From: Thauera sp. 2A1
GTDB taxonomy: Bacteria; Pseudomonadota; Gammaproteobacteria; Burkholderiales; Rhodocyclaceae
DNA: 64,000 nt
Direction of reading: 5' to 3'
Assembly (NCBI RefSeq): GCF_009469595.2
Contig: NZ_SSXV01000012.1
Span: forward strand, 62,001-126,000
The notes under the pieces are model-generated. The model was not told where the DNA came from. It saw nothing but the letters and a program-made list of their open reading frames with translations, and searched no databases. Shown here piece after piece: positions 55,398 to 64,000 of the stretch. Both the position numbers and the translations under genes were made by a program. How positions within the stretch are numbered: position 1 is the first letter of the stretch; every line of letters begins with the position of its first letter.

Positions 55398-56387
55398 ATG
55401 AAGCTCTCGCACCCTCTCCTCAAGGCAATCACTGGAACCGTGGCCGGCCTTGGCATCGCCGTCGCAGCCCACGCCCAGACCGCATGGGACATGCCCACGC
55501 CCTACCCGGCGAACAACTTCCACACCGAGAACATTCAGCAGTTCGCCGGCGAGATCGCCCAGGCCAGCGGTGGCAAGCTCAAGATCACGGTGCATGCCAA
55601 CGGTTCGCTGTTCAAGGCGAACGAGATCAAGCGCGCGGTGCAGGGCGGACAGGCGCAGATCGGTGAAGCGATCATCTCCGGGCTGGCCAACGAGGATCCG
55701 ATCTACGCGCTCGACACCGTGCCCTTCCTCGCCTCCGGCTACGCCGACTCACACAAGCTGTGGCAGGCCTCGCGTCCGGCGGTGGAGGCGCGGCTGGCGA
55801 AGAACGGCCTGAAGCTGCTGTACTCGGTGCCGTGGCCACCGCAGGGCCTCTATTCCAAGACGCCGATGAACACGCTGGCCGACCTCAAGGGCATGAAGAT
55901 CCGCTCCTACAGCCCCACCGTGGCGCGCATGATCGAGCTGATGGGCGCGCAGCCGGTCACCGTGCAGGCCGCCGACCTCACCCAGGCGCTGTCGACCGGC
56001 GTGGTGTCGGCCAACCTGACGTCCTCGGCGACGGGCTATGACAGCAAGAGCTGGGAGCAACTGAGCTACTTCTACGACCTCCAGGCCTGGTTGCCGAAGA
56101 ACATCGTGTTCGTGTCGAAGAAGGCCTTCGACGCGCTCGACCCGGCGACCCAGCAGGTGGTGCTGAAGGCAGCCGAAGCGGCCGAGACGCGCGGCTGGAA
56201 GCTGTCGCAGGAAAAGACCGCGTGGTACGTCGACCAGCTCAAGGCCAACAACATGAAGGTGCAGCCGGCGCCCGCCGCACTGCAGGCCGACCTGCTCAAG
56301 ATCGGCGAGCGCATGACCGCGGAATGGGCCGAGAAGGCTGGCGCCGACGGCAAGGCAGTGCTCGACGCCTACCGCAAGCTGAAGTAA
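55398..56387 (+). CDS. dctP: TRAP transporter substrate-binding protein (DctP family)
   Basis: This periplasmic receptor delivers a carboxylate substrate to the DctQM permease. The 329-residue precursor has a signal peptide (LKAITGTVAGLGIAVAAHAQ, mature from TAWDM). The DctP core includes NFHTENIQQFAGEIAQASGG, the conserved arginine in LKGMKIRSYSPTVARMIELM, and ALSTGVVSANLTSSATGY. A CAGGAG ribosome site precedes the ATG, which was chosen over a longer upstream frame. The substrate is unknown; the pxp neighbours suggest 5-oxoproline or a similar compound. Confidence 0.93.
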   Translation: MKLSHPLLKAITGTVAGLGIAVAAHAQTAWDMPTPYPANNFHTENIQQFAGEIAQASGGKLKITVHANGSLFKANEIKRAVQGGQAQIGEAIISGLANEDPIYALDTVPFLASGYADSHKLWQASRPAVEARLAKNGLKLLYSVPWPPQGLYSKTPMNTLADLKGMKIRSYSPTVARMIELMGAQPVTVQAADLTQALSTGVVSANLTSSATGYDSKSWEQLSYFYDLQAWLPKNIVFVSKKAFDALDPATQQVVLKAAEAAETRGWKLSQEKTAWYVDQLKANNMKVQPAPAALQADLLKIGERMTAEWAEKAGADGKAVLDAYRKLK

Positions 56388-56413
56388 GCCCATCTCGAAG
56401 TCCATCTCGCCGC

Positions 56414-56435
56414 ACGGGGCCCGCGCGGGCCCCGT
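56414..56435 (+). terminator. Hairpin between dctP and dctQ (attenuator/RNA stabiliser)
   Basis: ACGGGGCCC / GGGCCCCGT form a perfect 9-bp stem with loop GCGC. No T run follows, so it likely protects the dctP message or reduces read-through. That would give more receptor than permease, common in binding-protein operons. Confidence 0.65.
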
Positions 56436-56454
56436 CCTCCACGGAGAGCCTCCC

Positions 56455-56973
56455 ATGCGCACTTTCCTCGACTCTCTCTACCGCCTGGCGGGCGTGCTCG
56501 CCGCAGTCGGCATGATCGCCACGCTGCTGCTGGTATCGGCCGGCATCGTCACCCGCCCGCTGGGCATCTACCTGGCCGGAACCGACGACTACGCCGGCTA
56601 TGCGATGGCCGCCTGCGGCTTCCTCGCCATGGCCTACACCTTCAAGCACGGCGAGCACATCCGCGTCAGCCTGCTGATCGACCGCTGCGGACCGCGCCTG
56701 CGCCGGGCGGTCGACCTGTTCGCGCATGGCGCGGGCACCGCGGTGGCGGCGATGCTGGCGTGGTATGCGGTGCGGCTGGTGCTGCAGTCGCATGAGTTCG
56801 AGGAAGTGTCGCAGGGCGTGGACGCCACGCCGCTGTGGATTCCGCAACTGTCGATGGCGATCGGCGCCGTGGTGCTGCTGATCGCCGTGCTCGACGATTT
56901 CATCCAGGTTTCCCTCGGCCGCGAGCCGGTGCGCCTTGCCGGCGCCAGCTCCGAAGCCGCCCGCATCGAATAA
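56455..56973 (+). CDS. dctQ: TRAP transporter small permease (DctQ family)
   Basis: The 172-residue protein has four hydrophobic helices and the DctQ pattern TDDYAGYAMAACGFLAMAYT, then FKHGEHIRVSLLIDRCGPRL. It sits in the inner membrane with DctM. It is 11 bp upstream of dctM. Confidence 0.93.
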   Translation: MRTFLDSLYRLAGVLAAVGMIATLLLVSAGIVTRPLGIYLAGTDDYAGYAMAACGFLAMAYTFKHGEHIRVSLLIDRCGPRLRRAVDLFAHGAGTAVAAMLAWYAVRLVLQSHEFEEVSQGVDATPLWIPQLSMAIGAVVLLIAVLDDFIQVSLGREPVRLAGASSEAARIE

Positions 56974-56984
56974 GGACGATCATC

Positions 56985-58283
56985 ATGGAAATTACGAGCG
57001 CCTTTGCCCTGATCGGGCTGATGCTGGTGCTGCTCGCCGGCGGCGTCTGGATCGGCCTCGCGCTGATCGCCATCGGCGTGCTCGGCATGCTCGGCTTCAC
57101 TACCCGCATGCCCGGCGACGGCATGGCCGTTGCGATCTGGGGCCAGGGATCGAGCTGGACGCTGACCGCCCTGCCGCTGTTCCTGTGGATGGGCGAGATC
57201 CTGTTCCGCACCAAGCTGTCGGAAGACATGTTCAAGGGCTTGTCGCCGTGGCTGGAACGCCTCCCGGGGCGCCTGCTGCACACCAACATCATCGGCTGCA
57301 CGCTGTTCGCCGCGGTGTCGGGCTCGTCGGCCGCCACCTGCGCAACCATCGGCAAGATCACCCTGCCCGAGCTCACGCGCCGCGGCTATCCCGAATCCAT
57401 GGTGCTCGGCACGCTGGCCGGCGCCGGCACGCTCGGCCTGCTGATCCCGCCGTCGATCATCATGATCGTCTACGGCGTGGCCGCCGACGTGTCGATCGCC
57501 AAGCTCTTCATCGGCGGCGTGCTGCCGGGCGTGCTGCTGGCCTCGCTGTTCATGGGCTGGGTGGTGCTGTGGTCGCTGCTGAACAAGGACCGCATCCCGC
57601 CCGCCGAGCTCAAGACCACCTTCGCCGAAAAGCTGCACGCCTCGCGCAACCTGATTCCGGTGATCCTGCTGATCGGCGGCGTGCTGGGCTCGATCTACAG
57701 CGGCATCGCCACCGCGACGGAGGCCGCCGGCATCGGTGTGATCGGCAGCCTGATCATCGCCGCAGCGCAGAAGTCGCTGACGCGCGAGAGCTTCGTCGCC
57801 GCGCTGATGGGCGCCACCCGCCTGTACTGCATGATCGCGCTCATCCTGGCCGGCTCGGCCTTCCTGACGCTGGCGATGGGCTACATCGGTCTGCCGCGCC
57901 ACCTGGCGGAGTGGATCGCCACGCTGAACCTGGGGCCGGGCATGCTGCTGATCGCGCTGGCCGCGTTCTACATCCTGCTGGGCTGCTTCCTCGACGGCAT
58001 CTCGATCGTCGTGCTGACGATGGCGGTGCTGATGCCGACGATCCAGACCGCGGGCATCGATCCGCTTTGGTTCGGCATCTTCGTGGTGGTGGTGGTGGAG
58101 ATGGCGCAGGTGACGCCGCCGGTCGGCTTTAACCTGTTCGTGCTGCAGGGCCTCAGCGGCCGCCAGATCACGACACTCGCGAAGTATGCGGTGCCCTACT
58201 TCCTGCTGATGGTGCTCGCCGTGGTGCTGTTGTACGTCTTCCCCGGCCTGGTGACCTGGCTGCCGGGCAACATGATCGGCTGA
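56985..58283 (+). CDS. dctM: TRAP transporter large permease (DctM family)
   Basis: The 432-residue protein has about 12 hydrophobic helices and forms the ion-coupled transport channel. Family motifs include LFAAVSGSSAATCATIGKI, LAGAGTLGLLIPPSIIMIVY, and MAQVTPPVGFNLFVLQGLSG. The start follows a GGACGA site 11 bp after dctQ. It converges with the LysR gene. Confidence 0.96.
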   Translation: MEITSAFALIGLMLVLLAGGVWIGLALIAIGVLGMLGFTTRMPGDGMAVAIWGQGSSWTLTALPLFLWMGEILFRTKLSEDMFKGLSPWLERLPGRLLHTNIIGCTLFAAVSGSSAATCATIGKITLPELTRRGYPESMVLGTLAGAGTLGLLIPPSIIMIVYGVAADVSIAKLFIGGVLPGVLLASLFMGWVVLWSLLNKDRIPPAELKTTFAEKLHASRNLIPVILLIGGVLGSIYSGIATATEAAGIGVIGSLIIAAAQKSLTRESFVAALMGATRLYCMIALILAGSAFLTLAMGYIGLPRHLAEWIATLNLGPGMLLIALAAFYILLGCFLDGISIVVLTMAVLMPTIQTAGIDPLWFGIFVVVVVEMAQVTPPVGFNLFVLQGLSGRQITTLAKYAVPYFLLMVLAVVLLYVFPGLVTWLPGNMIG

Positions 58284-58323
58284 CACCGACTGCCACCACC
58301 GCTGCGGCGCCGGTTCGGTCTTG

Positions 58324-59286
58324 TCACCGGCCGGCGCCGTCGCCGACGACTTGCGCCGGTGCACCGCCAGCCTGGGCTTCGCCCGCCTCGGCGACGAGCC
58401 AGTCATGCACGATGGAAACGCGCGGGTCGGAGAGTGCGCCGGCCGAATACACCAGGCAGTAGCGCTTGCCGGTGCGCACCGACTGGCTGAAAGGCGCCAC
58501 CAGACGTCCGCTGTCGAGTTCGTTGGTGATCAGGGTGCGCCGTGCGATCGCCAGCCCCATGCCGGCGATCGCGCACTGCATCGTGATGTGATTGCGATTG
58601 AACATGTAGCCGCGCCGCACATCCACCTGTGGCGCACCAATGGCGCGCAGGTAGCGCTCCCACTCCGCATACGGGGGGCTGCCGCGCCAGGCCGTCATGT
58701 CATGCAGCAGGGGATAGTGATGCAGCTCATCGGGCGAATCCAGCGGCGGGCGGCCGAGCAGCAGGGCGGGCGAACACACCGGAAAGATCTCCTCCTCCAG
58801 CAGCATCGTGCTCTGGAAGCCGGGGTAAGTACCGTCATTGAGGTCGATCGCCAGATCGAACTCGCCATCGCGCAGCGAATACGTGCTGTCCTCCGCCACC
58901 ACCTGCAGCTCGATCTGGGGATAGCGCGCCATCAGCCGCGGCAGCCGCGGCACCAGCCAGGTGGCGAGGAAGGAAGGCAGGGTGCGCACCCGCACCACGC
59001 CGCTGAGCGCGCCGCCGCGCAGGCGCCCGATCGCCAGGTCGACCGACGCATAGGCAGGATCGACGGCGGCCAGCAGGCGATTGCCCGGGTCGGTGAGTTC
59101 GAGCCGGCGTGGCAGGCGGCGGAAGAGGCGCTGCCCGAGCCAGTCCTCGAGCAGCTTGATCTGCTGGCTGACGGCGCCGGTGGTGATGTGCAGCTCCTCC
59201 CCGGCGCGGGTGAAGGAGAGGTGGCGTGCAGCGGCCAGGAAGACGCGCAGCCGGGCATGGACTTGGGAGGGCGCAAAAGGATTCAT
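58324..59286 (-). CDS. LysR-family regulator (GcvA-like)
   Basis: The 320-residue protein has the N-terminal LysR HTH (LRVFLAAARHLSFTRAGEEL then HITTGAVSQQIKLLEDWLG) and a type-2 periplasmic-binding-like effector domain. The arrangement, divergent from sdaA, marks it as the likely regulator of the serine/threonine genes. GcvA-like LysR proteins use the same HTH variant (TTGAVSQQI). The inducer may be serine, threonine or glycine, which is inference. Confidence 0.92.
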   Translation of the reverse strand: MNPFAPSQVHARLRVFLAAARHLSFTRAGEELHITTGAVSQQIKLLEDWLGQRLFRRLPRRLELTDPGNRLLAAVDPAYASVDLAIGRLRGGALSGVVRVRTLPSFLATWLVPRLPRLMARYPQIELQVVAEDSTYSLRDGEFDLAIDLNDGTYPGFQSTMLLEEEIFPVCSPALLLGRPPLDSPDELHHYPLLHDMTAWRGSPPYAEWERYLRAIGAPQVDVRRGYMFNRNHITMQCAIAGMGLAIARRTLITNELDSGRLVAPFSQSVRTGKRYCLVYSAGALSDPRVSIVHDWLVAEAGEAQAGGAPAQVVGDGAGR

Positions 59287-59427
59287 GGTTTAGCAATCCT
59301 AAATCCAGCGTAAAAATCTATCGATTGAGCTGCCTCAGGAATCAACAGAAAATTCCATTGATGCAGCAATAAGAATTTTAGTGATTAGATTCGTTAAACC
59401 AAGCCCCAACCTCAACAGGAGCAGCCC
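59287..59427. promoter_or_regulatory. LysR-sdaA divergent control region
   Basis: TTTAG-N5-CTAAA (59289-59303), a T-N11-A type palindrome typical for LysR proteins, lies directly upstream of the LysR start. The whole 141-bp gap is AT-rich. A clear -35/-10 pair for sdaA is not obvious. GGAGCAG precedes the sdaA ATG. Confidence 0.6.
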
Positions 59428-60807
59428 ATGTCCATCAGCGTACTCGATCTGTTCAAGATCGGCATCGGACCGTCCAGCTCGCATACCGTCGGACCGATGC
59501 GCGCCGCCCACGACTTTGCCGCGGCGCTGGCGCAGCAGGGGCTGATCGACCGCGTCAGGCGCATCGAAGTGAAACTGTACGGGTCGCTGTCGGCCACCGG
59601 CGTCGGCCACGGCACCGATCGCGCGGTGGTCGCCGGCCTGCTCGGCGCGCGGCCGGACGCGGTCGATCCGGATTTCGTCGTCGACGCGGTCGATCGGGTC
59701 AAGCTGGATGGCGAGCTCTCCGTCATGGGCCAGCGCACCATCCCGTTCGAGTGGGCGCGCGACATGCGCCTGCTGCCGGTCAACCTGCCCTACCACCCCA
59801 ACGCGATGCGCCTGGTCGCGCACGGCGAGGACGGCGTGGCGTACGAGAACACCTACTACTCGATCGGCGGCGGCTTCGTCATCGACGAGGCGCACGCGCA
59901 GTCGGGCACCTCCGCCGAGGCGGCGGTCACGGTGCCCTACCCTTTCGACACCGGCGCCGAACTGCTCGAGCAGTGCCGCCGCCACGGCCTGCGCATCAGC
60001 GAGCTGATGCTCGCCAACGAGAGCGCCTGGCGCAGCGAGGACGAGACCCGCGCCGCGCTCAAGCGCGTCTGGGACGTCATGCAGGGGTGCGTGGCGCGGG
60101 GCATCACGCAGGAAGGCATCCTGCCCGGCGGGCTCAACGTGCGCCGCCGCGCGGCGGCCCTGCACCGCAAGCTCAGCGAGCGCGCCACCGGCCACAACCT
60201 GATCAGCGACACCATGGCGGCGCTCGACTGGGTCAACCTGTATGCGCTCGCCGTCAATGAAGAGAATGCCGGCGGCGGCCGCGTCGTCACCGCGCCCACC
60301 AACGGCGCCGCCGGCATCATCCCGGCGGTGCTGCACTACTACATGAACTTCATGCCGGGCAGCAGCCCGCGCGACGTGGAGAACTTCCTGCTCGCCGCGG
60401 CCGCTGTCGGCGCGCTGTGCAAGAAGAACGCCTCGATCTCCGGCGCCGAAGTCGGCTGCCAGGGCGAAGTCGGCTCCGCCTGCGCAATGGCCGCCGCCGG
60501 CCTGGCCGAAGTGCTTGGCGGCACTCCGGAGCAGGTCGAGAACGCGGCCGAGATCGGCCTCGAACACAACCTGGGCCTGACCTGCGACCCCGTCGGCGGC
60601 CTGGTGCAGGTGCCCTGCATCGAGCGCAACGCGATGGCCTCGATCAAGGCGATCAACGCTGCCCAGCTCGCCCTGCGCGGCGACGGCGACCACGCGATCT
60701 CGCTGGACCAGGCGATCCGCACCATGCGCGACACCGGCCGCGACATGCTGGACAAATACAAGGAAACCTCCCGCGGCGGCCTTGCCGTCAGCTTCCCCGA
60801 GTGCTGA
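59428..60807 (+). CDS. sdaA: L-serine ammonia-lyase
   Basis: The enzyme deaminates L-serine to pyruvate and ammonia using a [4Fe-4S] cluster. The 459-residue single-chain type has the beta-domain start [20 protein letters not shown]. Cluster-ligating cysteines lie in [33 protein letters not shown] and the later [19 protein letters not shown]. It leads an operon-like series with a serine/threonine symporter, kbl and tdh. Confidence 0.97.
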   Translation: MSISVLDLFKIGIGPSSSHTVGPMRAAHDFAAALAQQGLIDRVRRIEVKLYGSLSATGVGHGTDRAVVAGLLGARPDAVDPDFVVDAVDRVKLDGELSVMGQRTIPFEWARDMRLLPVNLPYHPNAMRLVAHGEDGVAYENTYYSIGGGFVIDEAHAQSGTSAEAAVTVPYPFDTGAELLEQCRRHGLRISELMLANESAWRSEDETRAALKRVWDVMQGCVARGITQEGILPGGLNVRRRAAALHRKLSERATGHNLISDTMAALDWVNLYALAVNEENAGGGRVVTAPTNGAAGIIPAVLHYYMNFMPGSSPRDVENFLLAAAAVGALCKKNASISGAEVGCQGEVGSACAMAAAGLAEVLGGTPEQVENAAEIGLEHNLGLTCDPVGGLVQVPCIERNAMASIKAINAAQLALRGDGDHAISLDQAIRTMRDTGRDMLDKYKETSRGGLAVSFPEC

Positions 60808-60907
60808 TCGCGCTCGGCGTGGCTGCGCGCGCCGGCGCCGCATCCCGCAGCAAATGCCGTTCTCACCTTCAAACCCATAGCAACAAGCAGCAACGAGGAG
60901 ACATGCA

Positions 60908-62146
60908 ATGACTACCGCAAACCCGACGGCTCTGCAGCGCCTGATGCGCATGAGCCTCATCTCCCAGATCGCGATCGGTCTGGTCCTGGGCATCGCCCTG
61001 GCGCTCATCGCGCCGGGCGCCACCAAGTCGGTCGCCCTGCTCGGCGACCTTTTCATCGCCGCGCTGAAGGCGGTCGCCCCCATCCTGGTGTTCGTGCTGG
61101 TGACGGCGGCGATCGCCAACCACAAGAAGGGCCAGCCCACGCACATCCGCCCGGTGCTGATCCTCTACCTGCTCGGCACCTTCGCCGCCGCGGTGGTGGC
61201 GGTGGCTGCCAGCTTCACCTTCCCGACCACGCTGGTGCTCAACGCGCCGGCAGCCACCGGCGCGCCGCCGGGAGGCATCCTGGCAGTGCTGAAGAACCTG
61301 CTCCTCAGCGTCGTTTCCAACCCGGTGCGTGCACTGATGGAAGGCAACTTCATCGGCATCCTGGCGTGGGCGATCGGCCTCGGCGTCGCGCTGCGCCATG
61401 CCGCCGAAAGCACGCAGAAGATGGTCAACGACGTCGCCGACGCGGTGTCCTCGATCGTGCATACCGTGATCCGCTTCGCCCCGCTCGGCATCTTCGGCCT
61501 CGTCGCCGCCACCATGGGCGAGACCGGTTTCGACGCGCTGCTCGGCTACGGCAAGCTCATGATGGTGATCGTCGGCTGCATGCTGTTCGTCGCCCTGGTG
61601 GTCAACCCGCTGTTCGTGTTCTGGAAGTTGCGCACCAACCCTTATCCGCTGGTGCTCACCTGCCTGCGTGAAAGCGGCGTGACCGCCTTCTTCACCCGCA
61701 GCTCGGCGGCCAACATCCCCATCAACCTCGAGCTGTGCAAGCGCATGGGCCTGCACGAGGACACCTACTCGATCTCGATCCCGCTCGGCGCGACAATCAA
61801 CATGGGTGGTGCCGCGATCACGATCTCTGTGATGACGCTGGCTGCCGCCTATACCCTGGGCATCTCGGTCGACTTCCCCACCGCGCTGCTGCTGTGCGTC
61901 GTGTCCGCGCTCGCCGCGTGCGGTGCGTCGGGTGTGGCGGGCGGCTCGCTGCTGCTCATCCCGATGGCCACCAGCCTGCTCGGTATCCAGGGCGACGTGG
62001 CGATGCAGGTGGTGGCGATCGGCTTCGTGATCAGCGTGGTGCAGGACTCGTGCGAGACCGCGCTCAACTCCTCGACCGACGTCGTCTTCACCGCCGCCGC
62101 CTGTGCGGCGGAGAGTGGTGAGCTGCTCGACCTGGAAAGCGCCTGA
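60908..62146 (+). CDS. sstT: Serine/threonine:sodium symporter (SstT-like, DAACS family)
   Basis: The 412-residue protein has 8-9 hydrophobic helices and the dicarboxylate/amino-acid:cation symporter motifs [20 protein letters not shown] and [20 protein letters not shown]. It matches the SstT branch by length and the [13 protein letters not shown] motif. It imports serine and threonine with sodium, feeding sdaA upstream and tdh/kbl downstream. The 100-bp gap after sdaA shows no riboswitch. Confidence 0.93.
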   Translation: MTTANPTALQRLMRMSLISQIAIGLVLGIALALIAPGATKSVALLGDLFIAALKAVAPILVFVLVTAAIANHKKGQPTHIRPVLILYLLGTFAAAVVAVAASFTFPTTLVLNAPAATGAPPGGILAVLKNLLLSVVSNPVRALMEGNFIGILAWAIGLGVALRHAAESTQKMVNDVADAVSSIVHTVIRFAPLGIFGLVAATMGETGFDALLGYGKLMMVIVGCMLFVALVVNPLFVFWKLRTNPYPLVLTCLRESGVTAFFTRSSAANIPINLELCKRMGLHEDTYSISIPLGATINMGGAAITISVMTLAAAYTLGISVDFPTALLLCVVSALAACGASGVAGGSLLLIPMATSLLGIQGDVAMQVVAIGFVISVVQDSCETALNSSTDVVFTAAACAAESGELLDLESA

Positions 62147-62199
62147 ACACAGGCTGTCATGCCATCCAACAAGTCCCCAACCATTGCAATGGAGTCGTG

Positions 62200-63456
<1,257 letters not shown>

Positions 63457-63489
63457 GCGCGAGCACTGATATCGATTGAGAGGAACCCC

Positions 63490-64000
63490 ATGAAAGCCTT
63501 GGCTAAATTGACCCCGTCGGTAGGGCTCACGCTGACCAGCGTGAAAAGACCGGAAGTCGGACACAACGATGTCCTCATCAAGATCAAGAAGACGGCGATC
63601 TGCGGTACGGACATCCACATCTGGAAGTGGGACGAGTGGGCGCAGAAGACCATTCCCGTCCCCATGCACGTGGGCCACGAGTACGTGGGCGTGATCGCCG
63701 ACATGGGCCAGGAGGTCCGCGGCTTCAAGATCGGCGACCGCGTGTCGGGCGAAGGGCACATCACCTGCGGCTTCTGCCGCAACTGCCGTGCCGGCCGCCG
63801 CCACCTCTGCCGCAACACCGTGGGCGTGGGCGTCAACCGCGCGGGCGCGTTCGCCGAGTACCTGGCGATCCCGGCGGTCAACGCCTTCAAGATCCCGGAT
63901 GACATTTCCGACGACCTGGCGGCGATCTTCGACCCCTTCGGCAACGCCACCCACACTGCGCTGTCGTTCAACCTGGTCGGCGAGGACGTGCTCATCACCG
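63490..64000 (+). CDS. tdh: L-threonine 3-dehydrogenase, 5' part (runs off the window)
   Basis: Tdh oxidises threonine to 2-amino-3-oxobutyrate with NAD+, the substrate of Kbl. The visible 170 codons show a zinc-dependent medium-chain dehydrogenase. The catalytic-zinc Cys is in [17 protein letters not shown], His-Glu in [15 protein letters not shown], and the structural-zinc cysteines in [28 protein letters not shown] ribosome site precedes the ATG, 33 bp after kbl. The coenzyme domain lies beyond base 64000. Confidence 0.96.
   Translation, partial: MKALAKLTPSVGLTLTSVKRPEVGHNDVLIKIKKTAICGTDIHIWKWDEWAQKTIPVPMHVGHEYVGVIADMGQEVRGFKIGDRVSGEGHITCGFCRNCRAGRRHLCRNTVGVGVNRAGAFAEYLAIPAVNAFKIPDDISDDLAAIFDPFGNATHTALSFNLVGEDVLIT

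Overview
The window is high-GC DNA (mostly well above 60% G+C) from a betaproteobacterium. The gene set and orders best fit the Rhodocyclales, for example Thauera, Azoarcus or Aromatoleum: a phasin, the suf operon with sufT and sufU, miaB-phoH-ybeY-corC-lnt, an rseC-rnfABCDGEH cluster, pxpBCA beside a TRAP transporter, and kbl-tdh. The genus is inferred from gene content only. No rRNA, CRISPR array, integrase or intact insertion sequence was found.

Region 1 (1-21.3 kb) is core genome. It starts with the end of kdsD, then lptC-lptA, an enoyl-CoA hydratase and a phasin gene with a near-consensus promoter. On the other strand follow an acyltransferase, gmhB, glyS-glyQ, and the suf operon with its own Rrf2-type regulator and a palindromic operator. 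The miaB-phoH-ybeY-corC-lnt operon (translation quality, tRNA modification, lipoprotein maturation) closes the region. Two repeat structures lie in gene-free gaps: a long inverted repeat at 8.06-8.17 kb and three REP-like 22-mers near 15.0-15.1 kb.

Region 2 (about 21.26-36.97 kb) is an accessory island directly downstream of a tRNA-Met gene. Its left end has a small cassette: two overlapping tiny genes, each with a motif resembling the conserved C-terminal tail of FtsZ, followed by a truncated Sir2 remnant. Most of the island is one tightly packed seven-gene minus-strand operon: SNF2-type helicase, HEPN/zinc-ribbon protein, DUF1156 DNA methyltransferase, AAA ATPase, small putative PD-(D/E)XK nuclease, DUF1016 nuclease, DUF499 ATPase. 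The helicase, methylase and DUF499 ATPase match the helicase-methylase-ATPase (Hma-like) candidate antiphage architecture. The other four genes make it an unusually elaborate version and are the strongest candidate for an under-described system. A decayed stretch and a small HNH protein mark the right edge.

Region 3 (37-64 kb) is metabolic. It holds an aldo/keto reductase and a P450 divergently flanking a gap with an FNR-like site and a palindrome, then a methyltransferase, an SRAP protein, an intact Sir2 and a VOC protein. The complete Rnf complex (ion-coupled NADH/ferredoxin electron transfer) follows, with an RseC-like gene in front. After a UbiB-like kinase, two small membrane proteins and an SDR come pxpB-pxpC-pxpA (ATP-dependent 5-oxoprolinase) with a MarR-type regulator, divergent from a TRAP transporter. 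The window ends with a LysR regulator divergent from sdaA, a serine/threonine symporter, kbl and the start of tdh. Together these last genes import serine and threonine and degrade them to pyruvate, glycine and acetyl-CoA.
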